Counted from the stretch's first letter, positions 23,291 to 31,571 are shown. The stretch is 43,488 nucleotides of DNA from JAYPAN01 sp038123715 (GCA_038123715.1 JAYPAN010000015.1:1-43488), one strand, 5' to 3'. The notes: generated by a model not told the origin, from the letters alone. Made by a program: numbers and translations.

Positions 23291-24714
23291 TGCGGCTATC
23301 CTTACGCTGGCAGATTGTTACCTTATTGCTGGCTGTATTGGCGGCGGCGCAATTGGCGACGCTGTATTTGCTGGTCGGTGAAAAACTGTTTATTGACCGC
23401 GCCCAGCAGGTTGACAATGCCGCCTATCAATTTGTCACTCTGGCCAATTTGCTGGACACGACGCCGGGCTATTTGCATGAGGAGATATTGCTGTCCAATA
23501 GTGACGGGCGGGCGCAATTCCGCTTATCCGACAGCCGTCAGCTTATCAGCGACTTGGATGCGCGCTTGTCGGCAGAAATCAGCGCGCGGTTTTTTGCCTA
23601 TCTTGATAAAATGGATTACGGCCTTGGCAACCCGACCATTGCCCTGTCCGACGACCGGTCGGGCGCGGCGGATAGAGGATTTTTCGGACATGATGCTTCG
23701 GTTGAATGGCTTGAAATTGAAGCGCAAATGCCGTCGGGCGACTATCTTTCGGCTCGTTTCGGCCTGACCCGTATTTCGCTTTCCCTGCAAGGGCGTTTGC
23801 TCGGCGTTATGCTGCTCAGCCTGGCCTTGATTGCCGTGACCGGCATTGTGATTTCGGCCAATATCACCCGCCCGCTGGCGGCATTGACCCGCGCGTCGGC
23901 CGATTTTGGGGCGGGCAAATCCGTGCCGGTCTTGGCCGAGACCGGCCCCGCCGATATTCGCCAAGCTATTGCCGCCTTTAATGAGATGAATGTGCGCCTG
24001 CTGGAGGCCATGCGCGCGCAAAAGCAAATGCTGACGGCCATCGGCCATGATTTGCGCTCGCCACTGACCAGTCTGCGGCTGCGTGCCGAAACCTTGCCCG
24101 ACAGCTCGGCACGCGCGAAAATAATCGCCACGCTGGATGAAATGGCGGAAATGGTGAATACAATTTTACAATATGCTGTCACCCAGGCTGGTGATGACAT
24201 GGCTGGCGCGGCGCCGGCGCAAACGCCGCTTGCTATTGATGCGCTGGTCTCATCGCTGGTCGAAGATTATCAGGAAACCGGCAGAGCGTGTCATCTCGAA
24301 AGCGCGCCGCCATCACCGGTCAGCATTATCGGCCATGATATTTCCCTGCGACGCGCTTTGCGGAATGTCATTGACAATGGGCTGCATTATGGGTCCCGCG
24401 TCACAATTGACCTTGGAGTGGAAGCCGATTGGGTTGATATCATCCTGCGCGATAACGGGCCGGGCATTGATGCCGCCCATATTGGCGATGCGGTGCAGCC
24501 GTTTTTCACAAGCGATAAGGCGCGCAGCCGCAATAAGGCAGGGGCGGGGATTGGCGAGGGGATTGGCACGGGTATTGGCAAGGGTATTGGAATGGGGCTG
24601 GCCATTACCAATGCCATCATCACCGCCCATCATGGCACGCTTGAACTGACCAATACCGGCTCCGGCCTGCAAGTGCGTCTGCGGCTGCCGCTTGCCCCGG
24701 CAGACAAGGCTTAA
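23287..24714 (+). CDS. membrane sensor histidine kinase, OmpR-partner type
   Basis: 475 residues. The first membrane segment is near 8-29, followed by a periplasmic sensor domain of about 140 residues with no recognised fold, and a second membrane segment near 171-192. Then come HAMP (about 193-245), the dimerisation domain with phospho-accepting His254 in AIGHDLRSPLTSLR, and the ATPase domain with N box RNVIDNGLHYG and G1 box DNGPGID. The G2 box is unusual: instead of a single G-x-G-x-G it reads GIGEGIGTGIGKGIGMG, four tandem copies of a four-residue unit. The stop overlaps the convergent symporter gene by 4 bases. It pairs with the response regulator upstream. Confidence 0.93.
   Translation: MMRLSLRWQIVTLLLAVLAAAQLATLYLLVGEKLFIDRAQQVDNAAYQFVTLANLLDTTPGYLHEEILLSNSDGRAQFRLSDSRQLISDLDARLSAEISARFFAYLDKMDYGLGNPTIALSDDRSGAADRGFFGHDASVEWLEIEAQMPSGDYLSARFGLTRISLSLQGRLLGVMLLSLALIAVTGIVISANITRPLAALTRASADFGAGKSVPVLAETGPADIRQAIAAFNEMNVRLLEAMRAQKQMLTAIGHDLRSPLTSLRLRAETLPDSSARAKIIATLDEMAEMVNTILQYAVTQAGDDMAGAAPAQTPLAIDALVSSLVEDYQETGRACHLESAPPSPVSIIGHDISLRRALRNVIDNGLHYGSRVTIDLGVEADWVDIILRDNGPGIDAAHIGDAVQPFFTSDKARSRNKAGAGIGEGIGTGIGKGIGMGLAITNAIITAHHGTLELTNTGSGLQVRLRLPLAPADKA
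24547..24594 (+). repeat. four 12-bp tandem repeats in the kinase ATP lid
   Basis: In-frame 12-base units, each containing ATTGG(C), begin at 24547, 24559, 24571 and 24583. They encode G-I-G followed by Glu, Thr, Lys or Met. The exact 12-base phase suggests expansion by replication slippage within the G2 box. Confidence 0.85.
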
Positions 24715-26258
24715 ACAAACAGCAGAACCAGCGCGCAAGTCAGCGCGGTCAAACCGGCAATTGCAACCAGCAAGGGTCGGTCGGTCATGGCATGGGGCGG
24801 GGCGTCGCGGTAATGTTGCCACAGCAAATCCGGCTCTGGCGCGGGCGGCGTGTCGGACAGGCTGACAATCAGCATAATGCCGAGGCACAAAAGCGCGACC
24901 GGCAATGGCACAAATAAATAATGGATATCAATCACATTCAGCACATTATTGCAGATGGCGATAAATATGGCCGCCGCCAGCCCCAGAACCAGCGTGTAAA
25001 AGGCCGCGCGGGCGGTGGCGCGCGGCCAGAAAATACCGGTCAAATAGACCACCACAAAAGGCGTGACGGAATAAGACAACACGCCCTGCACATATTCAAA
25101 CAACGAGCCGAAACTGCCTATATTGGGCGCCCAAAGCGCACTTATCAGTATTGTTGAAACAATGACAATCCGCGCCACATAAATAAGTGCGCGCGCCGAT
25201 GTGTCCGGGCGCAGGCGGCGCACAAAATCCATAGTGAATATGGTCGAAGCGGCGTGCAGCGTGCTGTCCGTATTTGACATGAGCGCAGCGGCAAGCCCGG
25301 CCATAACCAGCCCCATCGCCCCAACCGGCAATAATTCGGTCATCAAAACCGGATATATCCGGTCAGGCTCGGTCATGCCGGGAAACAATATCGCGGCAAA
25401 CACGCCGGGCAGCACGATAATGAACATGACCGGCAATTTCAGCAATCCGGCAAACAAGACGCCAAATTGCGCGTCGCGGGCGCTGCGCGCGCTCAATACC
25501 CATTGCACCATATTCTGATTGGTCAGCCAGAAATAGGCGCATAAAACCGGAATACCGGTCAACAGACCCGGCCATGGCACGGCACGGTCATCCATCGGTC
25601 GGAACAGGGACAATGCATTATCGGGCAAGTCGGCGCGCCAATCGGGCAAAGCACTGACCCGAAAAAAGGCAAAAACCGATATAACAACCGCACCGGCAAT
25701 CACCACGCTGGATTGCAGCGTATCGGTGCGCGACACTGCGCGCATCCCGCCGGCAATGGAATAAATGCCGGTAAAACTGACCACCAGAAAAATCACCATG
25801 CTGGGCGATAAGGAAGGGATGATGGAGCTTATCAAAAGCCCGCCAACATAAAGCGCGCCGGCAAGATCGATAAAAATCAGCAGAAATACGAGGAATATGG
25901 AATAAATCACCATGCTGCGCTGGTCATAGCGGCGGGCGAGAAACTCTGCCACGGTGAAAATACGGCTGCCGCGCAGCACTTTGACCAGCACCAGCGCCAT
26001 GAAAATCAGCGCAAATATGCCCACCCATTCATAATTGTAAATCGCCACGCCGGTCAGATAGGCAGCGCCGGTAATGCCAATCAGCGCCGAGGCGGAAAAA
26101 TTAGTGGCAAACAGCGAAGCGCCAATGTGATACCAGCGCAAAGAGCGACCCGCCAAGAAATAATCTTCTGCCCTGTCATGGCGCCGCTTACCGGTCAGGC
26201 CAAGCAGCACAAAACCCGCGACAAGGCTTATCAGCACCAGATAATCCAGACCGGCCAT
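24711..26258 (-). CDS. SSS-family sodium/solute symporter 1
   Basis: 515 residues; a polytopic inner-membrane protein of the sodium:solute symporter family with about 13-14 hydrophobic segments. The N-terminal DYFLAGRSLRWYHIGASLFATNFSA and TNQNMVQWVLSARSARDAQ regions match the SGLT branch that carries sugars. AALMSNTDSTLHAASTIFTMDF contains the usual Ser/Thr sodium-site region. It faces the sugar locus and is divergent from the DUF6445 gene, with a long regulatory gap that carries the ATTGTC repeats. A role in sugar uptake is inferred from context; the substrate is not proven. Its stop overlaps the kinase stop on the other strand. Confidence 0.9.
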   Translation of the reverse strand: MAGLDYLVLISLVAGFVLLGLTGKRRHDRAEDYFLAGRSLRWYHIGASLFATNFSASALIGITGAAYLTGVAIYNYEWVGIFALIFMALVLVKVLRGSRIFTVAEFLARRYDQRSMVIYSIFLVFLLIFIDLAGALYVGGLLISSIIPSLSPSMVIFLVVSFTGIYSIAGGMRAVSRTDTLQSSVVIAGAVVISVFAFFRVSALPDWRADLPDNALSLFRPMDDRAVPWPGLLTGIPVLCAYFWLTNQNMVQWVLSARSARDAQFGVLFAGLLKLPVMFIIVLPGVFAAILFPGMTEPDRIYPVLMTELLPVGAMGLVMAGLAAALMSNTDSTLHAASTIFTMDFVRRLRPDTSARALIYVARIVIVSTILISALWAPNIGSFGSLFEYVQGVLSYSVTPFVVVYLTGIFWPRATARAAFYTLVLGLAAAIFIAICNNVLNVIDIHYLFVPLPVALLCLGIMLIVSLSDTPPAPEPDLLWQHYRDAPPHAMTDRPLLVAIAGLTALTCALVLLFV

Positions 26259-26430
26259 AAATCCCTCCCGATTGAGCCGACATTTTCCTGCTTTGACTAT
26301 AGTTTTTTTTGGTCGCGCGCCAAAGCGGATAAGAATGTGTCGGCAGAAACAAAATGGGTGATACCGCTGGGGAGAAAAGAAGCAGTACCACCCGAATGGA
26401 TACGCGCAGGTATCATGGTCTAAATAGCAT

Positions 26431-26472
26431 ATTGTCCAACATTGTCAATTTTTTTATTGTCTTAAAGACAAT
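26431..26472. promoter_or_regulatory. ATTGTC repeat cluster A (symporter 1 / DUF6445 divergent region)
   Basis: ATTGTCCAACATTGTCAAT (26431-26449) contains two direct ATTGTC hexamers exactly 10 bases apart. A few bases on, ATTGTC-TTAAA-GACAAT (26456-26472) is a perfect inverted repeat. Read on the minus strand the first block gives TTGACA followed 16 bases later by TATTTA, a plausible promoter for symporter 1. The same 19-base block with one change occurs before the large TonB receptor. The rest of the 357-base gap between the two genes shows no further gene. Confidence 0.6.
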
Positions 26473-26499
26473 TAAATTTCTAACCGTTATAACTTGAAT

Positions 26500-26528
26500 T
26501 TGACAGATTTGCGGGGATTGCATACACC
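26500..26528 (+). promoter_or_regulatory. candidate promoter of the DUF6445 gene
   Basis: A perfect TTGACA at 26500-26505 is followed after 17 bases by TACACC (26523-26528), a weak -10. A transcript from here would begin just before the hairpin at 26540-26575. Confidence 0.35.
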
Positions 26529-26539
26529 AAAAGACATAG

Positions 26540-26575
26540 CTCCGACGCGCAAGGGTCGGGCGCGAGGCGTCGGAG
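26540..26575 (+). promoter_or_regulatory. GC-rich hairpin in the leader of the DUF6445 gene
   Basis: CTCCGACGC (26540-26548) pairs with GCGTCGGAG (26567-26575) around an 18-base GC-rich loop. No T-run follows, so it is not a standard terminator. It would sit near the 5' end of the mRNA and ends about 40 bases before the start codon. It may stabilise the message or regulate it. No known riboswitch class is recognised. Confidence 0.5.
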
Positions 26576-26615
26576 TGGTTGATTTCGGGTGAACGGCAAA
26601 GAGAGCAGGGGCAAT

Positions 26616-27323
26616 ATGTCTTCACAATCATGCCATGTGCAATATGTCGGCAAGAGCCGGACGCCGGTTCTGGTGATTGATGACTTCCACGAAGATTGTA
26701 CTGAAATTGCCGATTACGCCGTCAATAAAGCTGATTTCACCAATGCCCCGGGTGATGCCTTTCCGGGCTACAAGGCGGCGCTGCCGCAAGATTTGACCTT
26801 GGACATGCTGCGCGCCGTGCTGCCCGATATTTACCGGCATTATGCCGTGCCGCGCGATTTACGCATCAATGTGATATCAGCCTTTTTCGGAATTGTGTCG
26901 AACCCCGCCGACACGCTGGATGCCACGCAAAGCCGACCGCATTATGACCACGCCCTGCCCTGTTCTTTTGCGGTTTTGCATTATGTCAATCCCGGACAAT
27001 TTGGCGGCACCGGCTTTTTCCGGCATGTTCCTTCCGGTTTCGAACTGATTACCAGTGACAATCAAAAAGACTATCACCGTTCGGTTGATGGGTTTTTGTT
27101 AGAACATGGCCTGCCGCAAGGCTATGATATGACACAACAAGATCATTACACGCTGCTTGATGCGGTCGATTATGCACCCAACCGGCTACTAATTTACCCG
27201 TCCGGTCTGCTGCATTCCGGCCTGATAAACGTACCGGCTGATTTAAACCCTGACCCTTCGCAAGGGCGATTGACCAGCTCGATCTTCATCAATTTTTACG
27301 CACCGGACGCCGACGCACTTTGA
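26616..27323 (+). CDS. DUF6445 family protein, possible Fe(II)/2-oxoglutarate oxygenase
   Basis: 235 residues, without signal peptide. It resembles the DUF6445 proteins that accompany TonB receptors and tryptophan-halogenase-like genes in other Proteobacteria. The residues suggest a prolyl-4-hydroxylase-like double-stranded beta-helix: an H-x-D pair in SRPHYDHALPC (His109, Asp111), a distal His200 in YPSGLLHSG, and Arg218 in GRLTSSIFINF as a candidate 2-oxoglutarate anchor. This reading is inferred from pattern and spacing; no activity is established. The ATG at 26616 follows AGGGG; a GTG at 26589 is a less likely start. It is convergent with the GH16 gene, with a 10-base gap. Confidence 0.75.
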   Translation: MSSQSCHVQYVGKSRTPVLVIDDFHEDCTEIADYAVNKADFTNAPGDAFPGYKAALPQDLTLDMLRAVLPDIYRHYAVPRDLRINVISAFFGIVSNPADTLDATQSRPHYDHALPCSFAVLHYVNPGQFGGTGFFRHVPSGFELITSDNQKDYHRSVDGFLLEHGLPQGYDMTQQDHYTLLDAVDYAPNRLLIYPSGLLHSGLINVPADLNPDPSQGRLTSSIFINFYAPDADAL

Positions 27324-27333
27324 TTGGCGTATA

Positions 27334-28332
27334 TTAATTGCTTGAACGACACGCTTCGCCCGTGCCGTCCGGGCATTGATAGACGCGCACATAATCGACC
27401 ACCAGCGATTTCGGGAAATCCATTGAGAAGAAGCCGACATCATTGCTCTCTTCTGGCCACTTGCCACCAATCGCGAGATTCAAGATTATATGAAAGCGCT
27501 GGTCAAACGGCGAGTGATCTGTTTCTGCATTATCGGCATCTGTAAACCAGTCATCCTGAGACAAAGTTGAAAAATGCTTGCCGTCAACATACCAGCGCAT
27601 TTGCGTCGGCTCCCATTCAATTGCATAGGTGTGAAAGCCTGTTACTGGAGCTGCCAGATGTGTTTCTTTGCCTTTATACGAGTTTTTTGGAGGTGCCTTG
27701 CCAAAGTGCAGCGTGCCATGAACCCGATCTTCGCGCCCATCCTCACATTCGGGGCAGCTCATACCAAGATTAATTGCTTCCATTATGTCAATTTCACCAG
27801 ATAGTGGCCAACCTCCATAGACCCAGTCTGATGGCAGCATCCAGAAAGCTGGCCATGCTCCCTGACCTGTTGGCAGTTTTATTCTGGCTTCGAAGCGACC
27901 ATACTTCCAATCACCCTTATATCTTGTAGTTATGCGACCAGACGAAAAAGGTCGCTTGGCTTTTTCAAAGCGCTTCTTGCCCTTAAGTTTCAAACCTTCT
28001 TGCCATATGCCTTCGGAGCTGGCTCGCCAGCTTTTAGGCCAAGCGTAGCCTCGTGTAGTTTTTTTCAGCGCGGTGATATTCAAAACCCCGTCTTTGACCG
28101 ACACATTTTCCGTCTTGTCGGTATAGCATTGGCGCTCATTATTGCCGCCACCCCAGCAATCTTCTTCATAATTCCACTTGGTTGTATCCAAGCTGTCACC
28201 GTCAAATTCATCCGACCAGACAAGCTGCCAGCCAGTCTCACTCGGATCGGCCAGAGCCGGCACAGCAGCCTGCATAAAAAACGCCAAAATAGCGACGGCC
28301 ATGCTCCGCCCAAGGATTTTGTTCGCCATCAT
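27334..28332 (-). CDS. GH16 endo-beta-glucanase 1 (laminarinase-like)
   Basis: 332 residues with a signal peptide to about residue 28 (VPALADP). The GH16 jelly-roll domain spans most of the rest. The catalytic motif is GEIDIMEAIN: Glu180 nucleophile, Asp182, Glu185 acid/base. W-x-L-V-W-S-D-E-F at the start, PTGQGAWPAFWMLP and LNLAIGGKWP are typical of the bacterial laminarinase branch (GH16_3). It should cut beta-1,3-glucan outside the cell or in the periplasm. Residues about 91-130 form a Lys-rich extra loop (LKLKGKKRFEKAKRP) absent from the second GH16 here. It is the last gene of the receptor-SapC-cupin-halogenase run, 6 bases after the halogenase; AGGA precedes the ATG. Confidence 0.93.
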   Translation of the reverse strand: MMANKILGRSMAVAILAFFMQAAVPALADPSETGWQLVWSDEFDGDSLDTTKWNYEEDCWGGGNNERQCYTDKTENVSVKDGVLNITALKKTTRGYAWPKSWRASSEGIWQEGLKLKGKKRFEKAKRPFSSGRITTRYKGDWKYGRFEARIKLPTGQGAWPAFWMLPSDWVYGGWPLSGEIDIMEAINLGMSCPECEDGREDRVHGTLHFGKAPPKNSYKGKETHLAAPVTGFHTYAIEWEPTQMRWYVDGKHFSTLSQDDWFTDADNAETDHSPFDQRFHIILNLAIGGKWPEESNDVGFFSMDFPKSLVVDYVRVYQCPDGTGEACRSSN

Positions 28333-28338
28333 AAGTTC

Positions 28339-29835
28339 CTAAATCACATCATTGGTTGGGCAGTATTGTTTAACATAGGTATCATGCGGCGGCAGCGATG
28401 AAACGGTCTTGGCCACGCGGCTGCGAATTTCACTGAGGAAATATTCCAATTCCTTGTCACTCATTTTATCGGCCAGCGGGTGATAGGCTTTCGGCACAAT
28501 GCCTTGCCCCATCATCACCTGAATCCATGAGTTTTCGGCGAATAATTCTTCATTTTCGCGAAACACACGCCCCGTTTCACGGAACAATTCAATTTTATGC
28601 TGCAAGCTATCTGGTATCGGCATTTCGCGGCAATACGTCCAAAACGGCTCCGTGCGCTCATTAGCGACATAGTGCAAAATCAGGAAATCCCGGATGGTTT
28701 CCATGTCCCACTCGGCCTGTTTGTTGAACTGGTCAATATCGCGCTCCGAAATATCGCCATTTGGCATAAGTTGGATGAGCCGTAATATATTCCGCTGAAT
28801 AAGGTGAATACTGGTCGATTCCAATGGCTCCATAAAGCCGCTGGACAGGCCGACTGCCACGCAATTTTTCACCCATTGCTTTTGACGCGCACCGGTTTGG
28901 AATTTGATGAAATTTGGGTCGGTGAGTTTTTCACCTTCCACCGTATCGCTGATTTTCTGCAATGCCTCATCTTGCGAAATATATTTGCTGCAATAAACAA
29001 TCCCGTTGCCGGTGCGGTGTTGTAGCGGGATACGCCACTGCCAGCCAGCCTCATGGGCAATAGAGCGCGTGTAGGGTATGGGCGGGCCAACCGATTTGGT
29101 CTGAATGGCAATGGCGCTGTCGCAAGGCAGATAATGGCTCCAATCGTCATAATCTGTGCCAAGCGCCTGACCAATCAACAAAGCTCGAAAACCGGTGCAA
29201 TCAATGAACAAATCGCCAGGCACCTCGCCGCCATCTTCCATGGTGATTGAGGCGATATTGCCGGTTTCGGGATCAAGATGAACCTCACCAATTTTGCCCT
29301 CGCGGCGCACCGCCCCATTGGCTTCCGACAATTCGCGCAGGAACCGAGCATATTGGGCGGAATCCAAATGGAAGGCATAATTCAGACTATTATCCGGCAA
29401 ATGGGCAAATTTATTCTGCTCAGCAGCCACAAGTTCCAAGCAATAGTCGCCATAAGGCTGGTTATGGCCGCGAGCCAAACCGCTCATCCAGAAATGGTTA
29501 AAGGTACATGTCCAATGGTCTTTGCCAGTGCTACCAAAGGAATGAAAATAAGCATGATCTTTCTTGGTCCAATTCTCGAAATTAATGCCGAGTTTGAACG
29601 TGCCTTTGGTCTGTTTCATAAAGTCAATTTCGGTGATGCCGATAATATCATTGTAACGTTGCAAAGGCGGAATCGTTGCCTCGCCCACACCAATTGTTCC
29701 GATTTGTTCCGATTCAATCAGCGTCAAATCAATCGTCTCACCAAAGGTTTTCGACAAGGCAGCAGCCGCCATCCAGCCCGCAGTGCCACCGCCGGCAATA
29801 ACCACTTTTTTTCTGGCTTTCATCTCTTCAGTCAT
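28339..29835 (-). CDS. flavin-dependent tryptophan halogenase-like protein
   Basis: 498 residues of the PrnA/RebH-type FAD-dependent halogenase family. The FAD-binding GGGTAGW is at 15-21. The catalytic Lys81 is in GTFKLGINFENW. The halogenase signature W-x-W-x-I-P is present as WQWRIP (265-270). EPLESTSIH carries Glu339, equivalent to the Glu that helps position the halogenating species. All key residues are intact, so the enzyme may halogenate an indole or another electron-rich ring using FADH2, halide and oxygen. Relatives in sugar-receptor clusters have no confirmed natural substrate. No flavin reductase is encoded in the window. The ATG at 29835 was chosen; a GTG at 29844 overlapping the cupin stop is an alternative. 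Confidence 0.92.
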   Translation of the reverse strand: MTEEMKARKKVVIAGGGTAGWMAAAALSKTFGETIDLTLIESEQIGTIGVGEATIPPLQRYNDIIGITEIDFMKQTKGTFKLGINFENWTKKDHAYFHSFGSTGKDHWTCTFNHFWMSGLARGHNQPYGDYCLELVAAEQNKFAHLPDNSLNYAFHLDSAQYARFLRELSEANGAVRREGKIGEVHLDPETGNIASITMEDGGEVPGDLFIDCTGFRALLIGQALGTDYDDWSHYLPCDSAIAIQTKSVGPPIPYTRSIAHEAGWQWRIPLQHRTGNGIVYCSKYISQDEALQKISDTVEGEKLTDPNFIKFQTGARQKQWVKNCVAVGLSSGFMEPLESTSIHLIQRNILRLIQLMPNGDISERDIDQFNKQAEWDMETIRDFLILHYVANERTEPFWTYCREMPIPDSLQHKIELFRETGRVFRENEELFAENSWIQVMMGQGIVPKAYHPLADKMSDKELEYFLSEIRSRVAKTVSSLPPHDTYVKQYCPTNDVI

Positions 29836-29840
29836 TTTCC

Positions 29841-30851
29841 TCACCTATTCAAACAGCGTAACACAAACAGTCTCATTTTTTCTGCAGTGTCGGGTGTCAA
29901 TTCGCCAAGCACACCGCGACCAATTGGCGGAATATGTTCAACCGCATTTTCTGCATCGTTAAATACATAATGGTCGAGTAAATCCCGCCATATTTCCTTT
30001 TCATCCGGTGGCAGGTCGCGCCAGGCAAATATTGCATTGACCAGCGCCGCATCCGGGTCACCCAAAAGCCGATTATCCCGCCACCAAAAGTTCACCATGA
30101 CGTTAAAGTCATCTAAACTTTCAACATTGTGCCACCACATGGACGGAATATGAAGCACATCGCCGGGTGCCAAATCGACGCATACCGCATGTGTCTGCGC
30201 CTCAGCGAAATTCGGATGGCGGTCAAAATCAGGGTTTTTCAAATCCACCAATGTCACTGCCCTACCGGCCGGTGTATTGTCGAGCGGTCCAATATAGAGA
30301 TTGGCCGTCTGGTTTGGTGGGAACAAGGTAATGCGGCGCGTGCCATAGACATTGCAAACCATATTGTCAGCATAGTCATTATGGGCCGGTGTGTTGGAGC
30401 GCAACCCCATCCACAAACCTTTCCGGCAATCGCGCCCGCCCATAGCCAGCGCCAGATTATCAGCCAGCCCATCAAAGTATTTTGATATGTCTATCGAACC
30501 GCAATATATCATCGGCTGGGCATCGGCTTTTTCAAACTCTTCAATCGCCGCACATATTTCGTCAAATGGCAGTGACTGTTCGACAAAATTAACCTGCATA
30601 TTTTCAAGATAACCCGGCTTGCCGTTATTTTCTGGCGGGCCAAACCAGACCGAAAAACGCCGCGCCAACGCGTGCTCTTGCAGATAAGCGCGCAAAGCGG
30701 CGCCCGAGTGGCGGCCCTTTTCAACGATTGGCCAGTCATCAACCAGACCCCGCACAATGAAGGGTTCATTTTGTTGTAAAAGGGCGGCAAAGGGGTCTGG
30801 GCCTTGGAGAGCCGATTTGGCTATCTCAGTGATTGCCGTCGCGCCACCCAT
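29841..30851 (-). CDS. cupin-like (JmjC-type) domain protein, putative Fe(II)/2-oxoglutarate oxygenase
   Basis: 336 residues of the Cupin_8/JmjC-like family related to FIH-1 and tRNA- or protein-hydroxylases. EPFIVRGLVDDWP (29-41) is the usual beginning. The iron ligands fit His157 and Asp159 in TPAHNDYADN, and His241 in IPSMWWHNVESLDD. RRITLFPPNQTANLYIG (172-188) is the conserved strand region. It has no signal peptide and is probably cytoplasmic. The gene lies 9 bases after the SapC gene and just before the halogenase, so the three are almost certainly co-expressed. The substrate is unknown; a peptide or protein side chain is a reasonable guess by family. Confidence 0.87.
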   Translation of the reverse strand: MGGATAITEIAKSALQGPDPFAALLQQNEPFIVRGLVDDWPIVEKGRHSGAALRAYLQEHALARRFSVWFGPPENNGKPGYLENMQVNFVEQSLPFDEICAAIEEFEKADAQPMIYCGSIDISKYFDGLADNLALAMGGRDCRKGLWMGLRSNTPAHNDYADNMVCNVYGTRRITLFPPNQTANLYIGPLDNTPAGRAVTLVDLKNPDFDRHPNFAEAQTHAVCVDLAPGDVLHIPSMWWHNVESLDDFNVMVNFWWRDNRLLGDPDAALVNAIFAWRDLPPDEKEIWRDLLDHYVFNDAENAVEHIPPIGRGVLGELTPDTAEKMRLFVLRCLNR

Positions 30852-30860
30852 TTTAACCCC

Positions 30861-31571
30861 TTACATGCGTTGGTTTTTTAATTCAATCAGGTCAGAAATC
30901 GACGCAAGGGACGCCAATATCATGTGAATTGGCATCATATAGCCTTTTTCTACCATTTCCTTGAGCGCCGCCTCTTCCAGCTCAGCAATTTTCTTTTCGT
31001 TTATGGTGTGGAAGCCAAGCAAGCGATTGCGCGAGCCGTCTTTCAATTCTACTTCCAATGCGAAAGATTCAAGCAAATCATATTTTTGCAGCCATTCCGA
31101 CATGGCGCGTGCCGCCCTGTCACCCTGATGCAGGGTTTCAAGGCCACCAACAATCCCCTGCATAAAGGGTGTTTCATTACCGAAATCGTCAAAAATACGC
31201 ACGCCCTCATTGGCATTTTTCGCAATGCGCGGGCTATCCTCATCGATAAACACACGCCCCTCATCGGAATTTTCATCCGCCCGGCCTATCACAAAGGGTT
31301 GCACCGCCATGATCAGGGGAATATAGCGGCACTGCCAATGGCCATCGGCGATAAACAGGTTTTCATTCGGCTCAAGGCCAAGCATTGCCATTGGCAAAAA
31401 CACATCTTGGTCGGGCAATTGCCGGAAAAATATCGGATAGTGATGCTGCACATCACGGAATTCATGGGGCACTACCATGCAATAAGAAACAATATCGCCC
31501 ATTTCTTCAGACCGCCCAGTCTGGATTTTAAGTTCTTTATGATCCTCTTTTGACAGTAAAACCGGCGCCAT
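30861..31571 (-). CDS. SapC family protein
   Basis: 236 residues matching the SapC-like family by overall pattern: YPIFFRQLPDQDVFLPMAMLGLEPNENLFI, written here only to show the core (its middle is the conserved F-x-x-x-x-x-x-G-L hallmark), then an acidic segment around VFIDEDSPRI, and a C-terminal half ending in a helical ASLASISDLIELKN. SapC was named from the Campylobacter S-layer gene region, but the function of the family is not established. There is no signal peptide or membrane segment. GAGGAA precedes the ATG. It opens the downstream part of the receptor operon, separated from the receptor by a hairpin. Confidence 0.82.
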   Translation of the reverse strand: MAPVLLSKEDHKELKIQTGRSEEMGDIVSYCMVVPHEFRDVQHHYPIFFRQLPDQDVFLPMAMLGLEPNENLFIADGHWQCRYIPLIMAVQPFVIGRADENSDEGRVFIDEDSPRIAKNANEGVRIFDDFGNETPFMQGIVGGLETLHQGDRAARAMSEWLQKYDLLESFALEVELKDGSRNRLLGFHTINEKKIAELEEAALKEMVEKGYMMPIHMILASLASISDLIELKNQRM

